Shown: piece by piece, positions 10,333 to 18,429 of the stretch
Layout: every line of letters begins with the position of its first letter
Numbering within the stretch: the stretch's first letter is position 1
DNA from: CAWCQC01 sp963819905
GTDB taxonomy: Bacteria; Actinomycetota; Thermoleophilia; Gaiellales; Gaiellaceae
Direction: 5' to 3'
Assembly (NCBI GenBank): GCA_963819905.1
Contig: CAWFXP010000004.1
Location: 10,280 to 74,279 of the forward strand
Length of the DNA: 64,000 nucleotides
Notes under the pieces: generated by a model
What the model saw: the letters and a program-made list of their open reading frames with translations, nothing else
Database searches by the model: none
Told to the model about the DNA's origin: nothing
Translations under genes and position numbers: made by a program

Positions 10333-10613
10333 TGGGCCGCGTCGGCGTGCGCGTCTCCCCGCGGGCGGCGAGGAGTGAGATCGTGGGCCGCCACGGCGAC
10401 GCGTGGCGCATCCGCGTTGCCGCGCCGCCCGAGCTGGGGCGGGCGAACGAGGAGCTGCTCGAGCTGCTCGCGAGCGTGCTCGACGTGCCGCGGCGTCGCG
10501 TCGGGCTCGTCGCGGGCCGGTCGGCGCGAGATAAGGTGATCGAAGTCGAGGGTATGGCGCGGGACGAAATGGAGCGCCGCCTGGCGGCGAGACGACGAAA
10601 GGGGACGACGTGA
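10332..10613 (+). CDS. DUF167 / YggU-family protein
   Basis: A 93-residue soluble protein matching the YggU fold: VGVRVSPRAARSEIVGRHGD at the start, then the family core ELGRANEELLELLASVL and VGLVAGRSARDKVIEV. Function is unknown in the family. It is coupled on both sides, sharing one base with yggT and four bases (GTGA) with the downstream zinc finger gene. Confidence 0.88.
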   Translation: MGRVGVRVSPRAARSEIVGRHGDAWRIRVAAPPELGRANEELLELLASVLDVPRRRVGLVAGRSARDKVIEVEGMARDEMERRLAARRRKGTT

Positions 10614-10954
10614 ACACGGACCGCTTCCGGGAGCTCCTGCAGGACGAGCGCAGCCGCGTGACGGATGCGATCGCCTACCTGCAGAAGGAGAACGCGTCGT
10701 CGCTCGACGAGGAAACGCCCGAGACAGGGGACGCCGACACCGCGACGGTGACCGTCGACCGCGAGATGGACTACTCGCTCGAGGAGAACTCCGCGCACGT
10801 CCTCGCGGAGATCGATGCGGCGCTCGGCCGACTCGACGACGGGACCTTCGGTCGCTGCGGACGGTGCGGGAAGCCGATCAGCGAGGAGCGTCTCGAGGCA
10901 ATGCCCTACGCCACGCTGTGCATCGACTGCAAGCGCCTGGAGGAACGGGGCTGA
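10610..10954 (+). CDS. DksA/TraR-type C4 zinc finger protein
   Basis: A 114-residue protein with a coiled-coil-forming helical N-terminus and a C-terminal four-cysteine finger (CGRCGKPI...CIDCKR). Known relatives bind the RNA polymerase secondary channel; shorter actinobacterial versions are little studied. The acidic central segment DEETPETGDADTATVTVDRE lies where DksA carries its loop. The GTG start at 10610 overlaps the DUF167 stop by four bases. It directly precedes lspA. Confidence 0.88.
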   Translation: MNTDRFRELLQDERSRVTDAIAYLQKENASSLDEETPETGDADTATVTVDREMDYSLEENSAHVLAEIDAALGRLDDGTFGRCGRCGKPISEERLEAMPYATLCIDCKRLEERG

Positions 10955-11007
10955 GCGAGCGCCCGCCTGTCGCCGACGTCCGGGTCGGCTCGGCCACCGA
11001 CGGACGC

Positions 11008-11529
11008 GTGCCGGTGTCGGTCGCGACACGGTCGCTGGCCGCCGGGCCGTACCAGTGGGCCGCGATGCTCGTCGTCGCCGCCGCGGCGGTCGCCGCCGAC
11101 CAGGTCACGAAGGCGCTCGTCCGCTCGCGCCTCGAGCTGTTCGAGGCGGTGGACGTCACCGGCTGGTTCCAGATTCATCACGTGCGCAACACCGGCATCG
11201 CCTTCGGGCTCTTCCCCGGCGCCGCGTCACCGGTCACGATCCTCACCGGCATCGCGGTCATCTGGATGCTCGTGTACTTCACCCGGGCCGGCTCGCGCAG
11301 CGCGTTCATGCCCGTCGCGTTCGGGCTGCTCCTCGGCGGCAGCCTGTCGAACCTCGTCGACCGCGCCCGCCAGGGGTACGTCACGGACTTCCTCGACCCG
11401 ATCTACTGGCCCGCGTTCAACCTCGGCGACGTGTTCATCACGATCGGCGTCATCCTGCTCGTTCTCATCTTCGTGTTCGGCGATCGGCGCCCGACCGTCC
11501 GCCGGATCTCCGGCCCGACGCTTCACTGA
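11008..11529 (+). CDS. lspA: Lipoprotein signal peptidase (signal peptidase II)
   Basis: An aspartyl protease of the inner membrane that cleaves the signal peptide of diacylglyceryl-modified prolipoproteins. It has four predicted membrane segments. The conserved blocks are AADQVTKALV, VRNTGIAFGLF, and GGSLSNLVDRARQGYVTDFLD, the last with the first catalytic Asp; FNLGDVFITIG carries the second. I chose GTG at 11008 (VPVSVATRSLAAGPYQW), giving 173 residues. The frame stays open further upstream inside the zinc finger gene, but that sequence does not look like lspA. A substrate is present in the window: the lipobox solute-binding protein at 31263-33159. Confidence 0.9.
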   Translation: MPVSVATRSLAAGPYQWAAMLVVAAAAVAADQVTKALVRSRLELFEAVDVTGWFQIHHVRNTGIAFGLFPGAASPVTILTGIAVIWMLVYFTRAGSRSAFMPVAFGLLLGGSLSNLVDRARQGYVTDFLDPIYWPAFNLGDVFITIGVILLVLIFVFGDRRPTVRRISGPTLH

Positions 11530-11530
11530 C

Positions 11531-12430
11531 GTGGCCGAGGTGGTGGCCGTCCCGGCTGCCGCGGCCGGCGAGCGGCTCGACCGGTGGCTGGCCGCTCACG
11601 AGGCGATCGAGTCGCGGGCGGACGCCGAACGCCTCGTCAGCGACGGCCGCGTGCTGGTCGACGGCCACGTGCGGGCGAAGAGCTACCGCCTCGAGGGCGG
11701 GGAGGAGGTCACGCTCGACCTGCCGGTCGGTGCGCCCACGACGCTCGAGCCCCAGGAGCTCTCCCTGCGCGTGGCCTTCGAGGACGAGCGATTCCTCGTC
11801 GTCGACAAGCCCACCGGAATCGTCGTCCACCCGTCGGCCGGCCACCCTGCCGGGACGCTCGTGCACGGCCTGCTCGACCGGGGCATCGCCGGCGGGGAGG
11901 AGGCCGACCGGCCCGGGATCGTTCACCGGCTCGACCGCGACACCTCGGGGCTGCTCGTCGTGGCGCGTGACGCGGAGACCCACGGGCGCCTGCAGAAGCT
12001 GCTCCGGCGCCGCGAGCTGACGCGCGAGTACCTGGCGCTCGTTCGCGGCCGGCCGCGTTCCTGGCGCGGACGGATCGAGGCGCCGATCGGCCGCGACCGC
12101 GCCGAGCCGACCCGGATGTCGATCGACACCGACCACCCCCGCGACGCTGTGACGCATTTCGAGGTCGTCGAGCTCCTGCCGGAGCGCGCCCTCCTGCGCG
12201 TCCGTCTCGAGACCGGCCGGACACACCAGATCCGTGTCCACCTCGCGGCCGTCGAGCTTCCGGTCGCCGGCGACCCGGTCTACGGGCTGGCCGGCGACCT
12301 CGGCCTCGGGCGACAGTTCCTCCACGCGGCCCGCCTCGCGTTTCCGCATCCCTTCTCGGAGGCGGACGTGGACGTCCGCTCGCCGCTGCCGCCGGACCTC
12401 GAGGCCGCGCTCGAGCGGGCGCGAGGCTGA
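11531..12430 (+). CDS. rluD: RluA/RluD-family rRNA pseudouridine synthase
   Basis: A 299-residue protein with an N-terminal S4 RNA-binding domain (ERLDRWLAAHEAIESRADAE to about residue 60) and a pseudouridine synthase domain. The catalytic Asp lies in HRLDRDTSGLLVVARD. TGRTHQIRVHLA is the second family block. RluD of E. coli modifies helix 69 of 23S rRNA; position specificity cannot be read here. The GTG start follows the lspA stop with one base between, the usual lspA-rluD arrangement. Confidence 0.9.
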   Translation: MAEVVAVPAAAAGERLDRWLAAHEAIESRADAERLVSDGRVLVDGHVRAKSYRLEGGEEVTLDLPVGAPTTLEPQELSLRVAFEDERFLVVDKPTGIVVHPSAGHPAGTLVHGLLDRGIAGGEEADRPGIVHRLDRDTSGLLVVARDAETHGRLQKLLRRRELTREYLALVRGRPRSWRGRIEAPIGRDRAEPTRMSIDTDHPRDAVTHFEVVELLPERALLRVRLETGRTHQIRVHLAAVELPVAGDPVYGLAGDLGLGRQFLHAARLAFPHPFSEADVDVRSPLPPDLEAALERARG

Positions 12431-12568
12431 GAGACGCTCCGCTAGAATCGGGCGCGATCGCGTAACCCGACCCGGCGGAGAACGGGAGGGTGGCGGTGCC
12501 GGACGCTTCCTGTCCGGTCCATCCGCCCGCCGCCGGAGTATCCGACACAACCGAAGGAGGATCCACCC
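12431..12568 (+). promoter_or_regulatory. rpsB leader with hairpin and strong ribosome binding site
   Basis: This 138-base gap precedes rpsB. A TAGAAT at 12443-12448 could be a -10 element, with no convincing -35. A stem CCGGAC/GTCCGG (12499-12504 with 12512-12517) encloses a 7-base loop. AAGGAGG lies about 8 bases before the rpsB ATG. Leaders of rpsB-tsf operons in other bacteria are regulated by S2, so the hairpin is a candidate control site. The promoter call is weak. Confidence 0.4.
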
Positions 12569-13477
12569 ATGTCCGTGGTCACGATGCGCGAGCTGCTGGA
12601 GGCCGGGGTGCACTTCGGCCACCAGACGCGGCGCTGGAACCCGAAGATGCGCCGCTACATCTTCACCGAGCGGGGCGGCATCTACATCATCGACCTGCAG
12701 CAGACGCTGTCGCTCCTCGAGCAGTCGCACGCGTTCGTCCGGAACATCGCCGAGCGGGGCGGCACGGTCCTCTTCGTCGGCACCAAGAAGCAGGCCCAGG
12801 ACGCCGTCCGTGACGAGGCAAGCCGGGTCGGCATGCCGTACGTCAACCACCGCTGGCTCGGCGGCCTCCTGACGAACTGGCGCACGATCTCGGAGCGGAT
12901 CGAGCGGCTCCACGAGCTGCGGCGATTGCGCGACGAGGGCCAGCTCGAGCTGCTCCCGTCGAAGGAGCGGATCTCGATGCTGGCGGAGCTCGAGAAGCTC
13001 GAGATCAACCTCGGCGGCGTGGCCGACATGCAGCGCCTGCCGGATGCGGTGTTCCTGCTCGACCTGCGTAAGGAGCAGCTCGCCGTCCGCGAGGCCCGCA
13101 GGCTCGGGATGCCGGTGATCGGCCTGGTCGACACGAACTGCGACCCCGACGACGCCGATTTCGTCATCCCGGGGAACGACGACGCGATCCGGGCCTGCAA
13201 TCTGATCGCGCGGGTCATGGCCGACGGGATCGCCGCGGGCTCCCGGCGGGTCGACATCGCCGAGTTCGCCGAGCCGAACGGCAAGCCCGCGGAGTCGGAC
13301 GAGCCGGAGGAAGCGCGGCTCCACCGAGGCTCCTCCGAGCCCCAGGCCGAAGCGGCCGCCGAGCCCGAGCCGGCGGCTCCCGAGGCGATCGTGCCAGAGG
13401 CTCCGGCCGCGGAGACGGCAGAACCGGCCTCCGAACCGGCAGGCGAGGCCGGGGAGAGCGGGGAGGGCGAGCGTTGA
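12569..13477 (+). CDS. rpsB: 30S ribosomal protein S2
   Basis: Essential small-subunit protein, needed for docking S1-type factors and for initiation. The family start VTMRELLEAGVHFGHQTRRW is intact, as are FVGTKKQAQDAV, YVNHRWLGGLLTNW and PVIGLVDTNCDPD. The S2 core ends near residue 235. An unusually long tail of about 65 residues follows, rich in Glu, Pro and Ala. The ATG at 12569 has a strong AAGGAGG site. The TGA overlaps the TTG start of tsf (TTGA). Confidence 0.97.
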   Translation: MSVVTMRELLEAGVHFGHQTRRWNPKMRRYIFTERGGIYIIDLQQTLSLLEQSHAFVRNIAERGGTVLFVGTKKQAQDAVRDEASRVGMPYVNHRWLGGLLTNWRTISERIERLHELRRLRDEGQLELLPSKERISMLAELEKLEINLGGVADMQRLPDAVFLLDLRKEQLAVREARRLGMPVIGLVDTNCDPDDADFVIPGNDDAIRACNLIARVMADGIAAGSRRVDIAEFAEPNGKPAESDEPEEARLHRGSSEPQAEAAAEPEPAAPEAIVPEAPAAETAEPASEPAGEAGESGEGER

Positions 13478-14264
13478 GCATCTCCGCGAGCCTCGTCAAG
13501 GAGCTCCGCGACCTGACCGGGGCGGGAATGATGGACTGCAAGCGCGCGCTCGAGGAGACGGGCGGCGACGTGGAGGCTGCCCAGCGCCTGCTCCGCGAGA
13601 AGGGGATGGCCGCGCCGGCAAGCGGGCCGGCCGTGAGACGACCGAGGGCCTCGTCCTGGCGCGCGTCGCCGGGGATGTGGGGACGATCGTCGCGGTCGGC
13701 TGCGAGACGGAGCCGGTGTCGGCGAACGAGGAGTTCCGCGATACGCGCAGCATGTGCTCGACGTCGTCTCCGTCGAGGGGCCGGACGCGGTCGAGAACCT
13801 CGAAGAGGAGCGGGTCGAGCTCGTCGCGAGGATCGGCGAGAACGTCGCCGTTCGCGGGGCCGCCAGGTCGGCGGCGGAGGACGGCGAGGTGCTGGCCACG
13901 TATGTCCACCCGCCCGCCGACAAGATCGGCGTTCTCGTTCGCGCGCGGGCGACGCCCGAGCTGGCGCGCCTCGTCGCGATGCACATCTCGTTCGCGAACC
14001 CGACGTACCTCGTGCGCGACGAGGTGCCTTCGTCGGCGATCGACGCCGAGCGCGGGCGTCTACGAGAAGCTTCCGGACGTTCAGTCGAAACCGGAGGAGA
14101 TCCGTGCGAAGATCGTCGAGGGCATGCTTGCCAAGCGCTTCTTCGCCGAGTCCGTCCTCGCCGACCAGGCCTGGATTCACGACGACTCGCTGACCGTCGC
14201 CAAGGCGCTCGCCGAGCACGGGGCGGAGGTTCGCGAGTTCGTCCGGTACGCCGTCGCGGAGTGA
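13474..14264 (+). CDS. tsf: Elongation factor Ts (three frameshifts)
   Basis: EF-Ts recycles EF-Tu by GDP exchange and is essential. Reading starts at TTG 13474 with SISASLVKELRDLTGAGMMD, the N-terminal UBA-like module. The frame then shifts near 13620 (before KRAGRETTEGLVLARVAGD), again near 13743 (before HVLDVVSVEGP), and again near 14053 (before GVYEKLPDVQSKPEEIR). Two bases appear missing and one surplus. Corrected, the protein is about 263 residues and ends EVREFVRYAVAE. Three unrelated indels in an essential single-copy gene, each resuming conserved sequence at once, mean sequence error rather than decay. The stop overlaps the pyrH start (GTGA). Confidence 0.9.
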
Positions 14265-15040
14265 GGGCGTCGCCGGACGACGGCTCTGCAGGCGGCGCCG
14301 TCGCAGCCGGCGAGCCGGTCTTCCAGCGCATTCTCCTCAAGCTCTCCGGCGAGGCGCTCATGGGCGCCGAGGAGTACGGGATCGACCCGGATCGGGTCAC
14401 GGCCATCGCACGGGAGGTCGACGGGGTCGACCGCCGGGGCGTCGAGGTGGCGATCGTGATCGGTGCCGGCAACATCTACCGCGGCCTCGCGGCGGCCGCC
14501 GAGGGCATGGACCGGGCGACCGCCGACTACGCCGGGATGCTGGCGACGCTCCTCAACTGCCTGACCGTGCAGGACGCGCTCGAGCGGCTCGGCTCGCAGA
14601 CCCGGGTCCTGTCCGCGATCACGGTCAGCGAAGTGGCCGAGCCGTACATCCGCCGGCGCGCGATACGGCACCTCGAAAAGGGCCGCGTCGTGATCTTCGC
14701 CGGCGGCACCGGCAACCCGTTCTTCACGACGGACACCGCTGCGGCCCTGAGGGCGCTCGAGATCAACGCCGACGCGCTGCTCATGGGGAAGAACGCAGTC
14801 GACGGCGTCTACGACGGCGATCCGCGGCTGGACGCGGAAGCGGCGTTCCTGCCCGAGCTGACCCACAAGGACGCGATCGAGCGGGGCCTGCGGGTGATGG
14901 ACATCACCGCGCTCTCGCTCTGCATGGACAACGGGTTGCCGATCTACGTGTTCGGCCTCGACGACGAGCGGAACGTCGACCGGCTCGTCAGCGGAGACCG
15001 GATCGGCACGATCATCTCGACGCCAGGGAGGAAGTCATGA
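14261..15040 (+). CDS. pyrH: Uridylate kinase
   Basis: UMP kinase of the amino acid kinase fold, which makes UDP from UMP using ATP and is allosterically controlled by UTP and GTP. The GTG at 14261 gives 259 residues: a variable N-terminus of about 17 residues, then the core RILLKLSGEALMG, VIGAGNIYRG, and the nucleotide-site region IFAGGTGNPFFTTDTAAALR. KNAVDGVYDGDPR is also conserved. It overlaps tsf and frr by four bases each. Confidence 0.96.
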   Translation: MRASPDDGSAGGAVAAGEPVFQRILLKLSGEALMGAEEYGIDPDRVTAIAREVDGVDRRGVEVAIVIGAGNIYRGLAAAAEGMDRATADYAGMLATLLNCLTVQDALERLGSQTRVLSAITVSEVAEPYIRRRAIRHLEKGRVVIFAGGTGNPFFTTDTAAALRALEINADALLMGKNAVDGVYDGDPRLDAEAAFLPELTHKDAIERGLRVMDITALSLCMDNGLPIYVFGLDDERNVDRLVSGDRIGTIISTPGRKS

Positions 15041-15594
15041 TCGAGGAGCTGCTCGACGACGCCAAGCGCCGCATGGACAAGTCGGTGGAGGCGGCGCACC
15101 ACGAGTTCAACACGGTCCGCACGGGACGGGCGTCGGCCGCGCTCCTCGACCGGATCTCCGTCGACTACTACGGTCAGAAGACGCCGGTCAAGCAGCTCGC
15201 GACCATCAATGTGCCCGAGCCGCGGATGCTGACCGTGCAGCCGTTCGACCCGAGCTCCCTGAAGCAGATCGAGCGCTCCATCCAGGAGTCCGATCTCGGC
15301 CTGACGCCCTCGAACGACGGCAAGCTCATCCGACTCCCGATCCCGCAGTTGACCGAGGAGCGGCGCAAGGAGCTCGTCAAGGTCGTGCGGCACCTCGCCG
15401 AGGAAGGGCGCATCGCCGTACGCAACGTCCGGCGGGATTGCATGCACCACCTGAAGGAGCTGGTGCGCGACGGTGACGTTGGCGACGACGAGGAACGGCG
15501 TGCGGAGGACCGGCTGCAGAAGCTGACCGACGAGCACGTCCACCGGATCGACGATCTCCTGAAGAAGAAGGAAGAGGAGATCCTGGAGGTCTGA
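15037..15594 (+). CDS. frr: Ribosome recycling factor
   Basis: RRF splits the post-termination ribosome together with EF-G. The 185-residue length is standard. Conserved stretches include MDKSVEAAHHEFNTVRTGRA near the N-terminus, the domain II strand QPFDPSSLKQIERSI, and IPQLTEERRKELVK. The ATG at 15037 overlaps the pyrH stop (ATGA), keeping the rpsB-tsf-pyrH-frr order seen across bacteria. Confidence 0.97.
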   Translation: MIEELLDDAKRRMDKSVEAAHHEFNTVRTGRASAALLDRISVDYYGQKTPVKQLATINVPEPRMLTVQPFDPSSLKQIERSIQESDLGLTPSNDGKLIRLPIPQLTEERRKELVKVVRHLAEEGRIAVRNVRRDCMHHLKELVRDGDVGDDEERRAEDRLQKLTDEHVHRIDDLLKKKEEEILEV

Positions 15595-15636
15595 ACCTCT
15601 GCGGGTCGAATCCGGCGCTTCCCCGACAGGAGCCTC

Positions 15637-16386
15637 GTGAACCGTCTCAACAGGCTGCGAACGCTCCGGAGCATGAAGCCGGCCCGCGAGGCGGATCGCC
15701 CGGAGACCGTCCGCTCGGTCGCCGTCATCATGGACGGCAACGCCCGCTGGGCGAAGAGGCGCGGCCTGCCGGTGATCGCCGGGCACCGGGCCGGCACGCG
15801 GGCGGCGCACCGCACGATCGAGGCGTGCCTCGACCTCGGCGTCGAGTCGCTCTGCATCTTCGCGTTCTCCACCGAGAACTGGTCGCGCTCACCGGACGAG
15901 GTGCAGGCGATCATGGAGCTGTTCGGCGAGACGATCGAGCGCGAGCTGCCGAACCTGATGCGCAAGCGCGTCCGCGTTCGCTTCGTCGGCCGCCGCGATC
16001 GCGCGCCCGCCGGTGTGCTGCGCATGATGGACAACGTCGAGGGCCGCACCGCGGCGAACGACCGCCTGCAGCTGTGGATCGCGTTCGACTACGGCGGACG
16101 GGCGGAGATCGTCGAGGCGACGCGGCGGCTGGTCGAAGAGGGCGTCGATCCCCGCGACATCGACGAGAACGCGATCGCATCGCGCCTCCACGCTCCCGAC
16201 ATGCCCGAGCCCGACCTGCTGATTCGCACGTCGGGCGAACAGCGCCTGTCGAACTTCCTCCTCTGGCAGATCGCCTACTCGGAGCTCGTCTTCGTCGACG
16301 TGCTCTGGCCGGACTTCGAGGAAGGCGACCTGCAGCGCGCGATCGACGAGTACGCCACGCGCCGCCGCCGGTTCGGCGGGCGATGA
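15637..16386 (+). CDS. uppS: Isoprenyl transferase (undecaprenyl diphosphate synthase type)
   Basis: A cis-prenyltransferase that extends farnesyl or geranyl diphosphate with isopentenyl units to make the C50-C55 carrier for cell wall and glycan assembly. The catalytic block VAVIMDGNARWAKRRGLP carries the essential Asp. FAFSTENWSRSPDEV and DLLIRTSGEQRLSNFLLWQ are the other family signatures. It is 249 residues from GTG 15637, and the stop overlaps cdsA by four bases. The polysaccharide locus at 43.9-64 kb would use its product. Confidence 0.95.
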   Translation: MNRLNRLRTLRSMKPAREADRPETVRSVAVIMDGNARWAKRRGLPVIAGHRAGTRAAHRTIEACLDLGVESLCIFAFSTENWSRSPDEVQAIMELFGETIERELPNLMRKRVRVRFVGRRDRAPAGVLRMMDNVEGRTAANDRLQLWIAFDYGGRAEIVEATRRLVEEGVDPRDIDENAIASRLHAPDMPEPDLLIRTSGEQRLSNFLLWQIAYSELVFVDVLWPDFEEGDLQRAIDEYATRRRRFGGR

Positions 16387-17186
16387 GCAACTGGCTCTCG
16401 CGTCTCGTCGTCGTCGCGATCGGCCTTCCGGTCGTGCTCGGCGCCGCCTGGCTGGGAGGCTGGTGGCTGTTCGCGCTGATCGCGATCGCCGGGTTGGTCG
16501 CGCTCGACGAGGTGTACCGGGCGGGCCGGGACTTCCGCCCTCTGAGCCTCGCCGGCATGGTCGGCCTGGCCGCCGTCTTCGTCGGCGTCCAGCTGGGCGG
16601 AGTCGGCTGGCTGGCCGCCGGAGTCGTCCTGACCCTTCCTCTCGCCTTCCTCTTCCTCCTCTTCGCGGATACCCGCCAACGCCCCAGCATCGCACTCGCC
16701 TACACGATTCTGGGAGTGACCTGGATCGGCCTCGGGCTCGCTCATCTCGTGCTGCTGCGGGCGATACCCGAGGACGGCCGGCTCGCGATCTTCACCGTGC
16801 TGATCGCGGTGTTCGTCGCCGACAGCGCTGCGTACCTCGTAGGACGTGCCATCGGACGCCACAAGATGGCGCCCACCCTGTCGCCGGGAAAGAGCTGGGA
16901 GGGATTCCTGGGCGGGCTCGTGGGCGGGGTGCTCGCGACCTGGATCACGCTCTACAAGCAGGGATTCGCCGACGGCTGGGAGTCGCTCGTGCTCGGCGTC
17001 GTGATCGTCGTCGCGGCGGCGATAGGAGACCTCATGCAGTCGCTCGTCAAGCGTGACGTGGGGATCAAGGACTCGGGCAGGCTGCTGGCCGGTCACGGAG
17101 GCGTCTGGGATCGCACCGACAGCCTGCTCGTCGCCGCTCCGGCCGCCTACTACGTGCTCGCCGCCTTCGGCGAGATCACCCTGTAG
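16383..17186 (+). CDS. cdsA: Phosphatidate cytidylyltransferase
   Basis: A membrane enzyme making CDP-diacylglycerol from phosphatidate and CTP, the branch point for phospholipids. It is 267 residues and hydrophobic throughout, with about seven or eight membrane segments. The CDS signature is complete near the C-terminus: SLVKRDVGIKDSG and AGHGGVWDRTDSL, with the metal-binding acidic residues. The stop codon (17184-17186) lies at the edge of a palindromic repeat. The CDP-alcohol phosphatidyltransferase at 35938 would use its product. Confidence 0.95.
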   Translation: MSNWLSRLVVVAIGLPVVLGAAWLGGWWLFALIAIAGLVALDEVYRAGRDFRPLSLAGMVGLAAVFVGVQLGGVGWLAAGVVLTLPLAFLFLLFADTRQRPSIALAYTILGVTWIGLGLAHLVLLRAIPEDGRLAIFTVLIAVFVADSAAYLVGRAIGRHKMAPTLSPGKSWEGFLGGLVGGVLATWITLYKQGFADGWESLVLGVVIVVAAAIGDLMQSLVKRDVGIKDSGRLLAGHGGVWDRTDSLLVAAPAAYYVLAAFGEITL

Positions 17187-17210
17187 GGGCCGGACCCGTC
17201 CGGCCCGGGC
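17183..17210. repeat. Palindromic repeat, variant copy at the cdsA stop
   Basis: GTAGGGG followed by the arms GGGCCGGAC (17187-17195) and GTCCGGCCC (17198-17206), spacer CC. The arms equal those of the repeats at 5916-5935 and 6012-6031, with the opposite flank orientation (GTAG before, instead of CTAC after). The TAG of the flank is the cdsA stop codon, so the element abuts the coding end. Confidence 0.7.
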
Positions 17211-17285
17211 AGGAAACGGCCCGGGCCGGAAACCGCCCGCACGGCTCCCGCCGGTCGCGACGGAGGCGGCATCTACACTGCCTCC

Positions 17286-18386
17286 GTGAAACGGGTTGCC
17301 CTGCTCGGCGCCACAGGCTCGATCGGCCGTCAGGCGCTCGAGATCGTTGACGCTCACCCGAGGCTCGAGCTGTGCGCGGTCGCGGCCGGAACGCGGGGCG
17401 ACGAGGCGCTGGCGATCGCAGCCGAGCGCGGTGTCGGGCACGTGTCGATCGCCGGCGAGCCGGCCCTTGACACGCTCGTCGAAGCCAGCGAGCCCGACGT
17501 CGTCCTGAACGCGGTGGTCGGCTTCGCCGGGCTTCCGGCCACGCTCGCGGCGCTCGAGCACGGCATCGACCTCGCGCTCGCAAACAAGGAGAGCCTCGTC
17601 GCAGCGGGCGACCTCGCCCTGGCGGCTCGAGACCGGGGAGGAGGCCGCATCCTGCCGGTCGACAGCGAGCACTCGGCCGTCTTCCAGTGCCTGGAGGGCC
17701 GCGGGCCCGAGACCGTCGACACGCTCGTCCTGACCGCCTCGGGCGGCCCGTTTCGCGGGCGTAGCCGCGACGAGCTCGACTCGGTGACTCCCGCCGAGGC
17801 GCTCGCCCATCCCACCTGGAGCATGGGCCCGAAGATCACGGTCGACTCGGCGACGCTCATGAACAAGGGCCTCGAGCTCATCGAGGCGCACTTCCTGTTC
17901 GGGCTGCCGTACGAGCGGATCGAGGTGGTCGTCCATCCCGCGTCGATCGTCCACTCGCTCGTCCGCTTCCGGGACGGCGCCGCGCTCGCCCATCTCGGCT
18001 ACCCGGACATGCGTGTTCCGATCTCCTACGCGCTGACGTACCCGGAGCGGGCTCCGACGCCCGTCCCGCCGCTCGACCTGGCTTCGGGGCTCACGCTCGA
18101 GTTCACAGCGCCGGACGAGGAGGCGTTCCCGTGCCTGCGGCTCGCCCGCGAGGCCGGTCTCGCCGGGGGATCCGCGCCGTGCGTCCTGAACGCGGCGAAC
18201 GAGGTTGCGGTGGCCGCGTTCCTCGCAGGCGAGCTGCCGTTCCCGGGAATCGCGGACGTGGTGGCACGCACGCTCGCGTCCGCCGAGAGCGGCCCGGCGC
18301 GAGATCTCGCCGACCTCGTCGAGATCGACGCCTCCGCCAGGCGAACCGCCGGCCGCCTGCTCGCCGAACTCGTTTCCACGGCATGA
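17286..18386 (+). CDS. dxr: 1-deoxy-D-xylulose 5-phosphate reductoisomerase
   Basis: Second step of the MEP isoprenoid pathway: converts DXP to MEP with NADPH and a divalent metal. The Rossmann start VALLGATGSIGRQALEIV is intact, as are ALANKESLVAAGDLAL, the substrate/metal block PVDSEHSAVFQCLEG, and TVDSATLMNKGLELIEAHFL. It is 366 residues from GTG 17286. Together with ispG at 20219 and uppS it shows the MEP route feeding lipid carriers. Confidence 0.96.
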   Translation: MKRVALLGATGSIGRQALEIVDAHPRLELCAVAAGTRGDEALAIAAERGVGHVSIAGEPALDTLVEASEPDVVLNAVVGFAGLPATLAALEHGIDLALANKESLVAAGDLALAARDRGGGRILPVDSEHSAVFQCLEGRGPETVDTLVLTASGGPFRGRSRDELDSVTPAEALAHPTWSMGPKITVDSATLMNKGLELIEAHFLFGLPYERIEVVVHPASIVHSLVRFRDGAALAHLGYPDMRVPISYALTYPERAPTPVPPLDLASGLTLEFTAPDEEAFPCLRLAREAGLAGGSAPCVLNAANEVAVAAFLAGELPFPGIADVVARTLASAESGPARDLADLVEIDASARRTAGRLLAELVSTA

Positions 18387-18429
18387 GAGATTCCCGGTCG
18401 AGCCCCCTGCCAGCCGACGAGGCGCGTGC

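Noticed and set aside
13474..14264. Programmed frameshifting in tsf
   Set aside because: Three shifts in both directions with no slippery site or stimulator; no known tsf does this. Sequence error explains it better.
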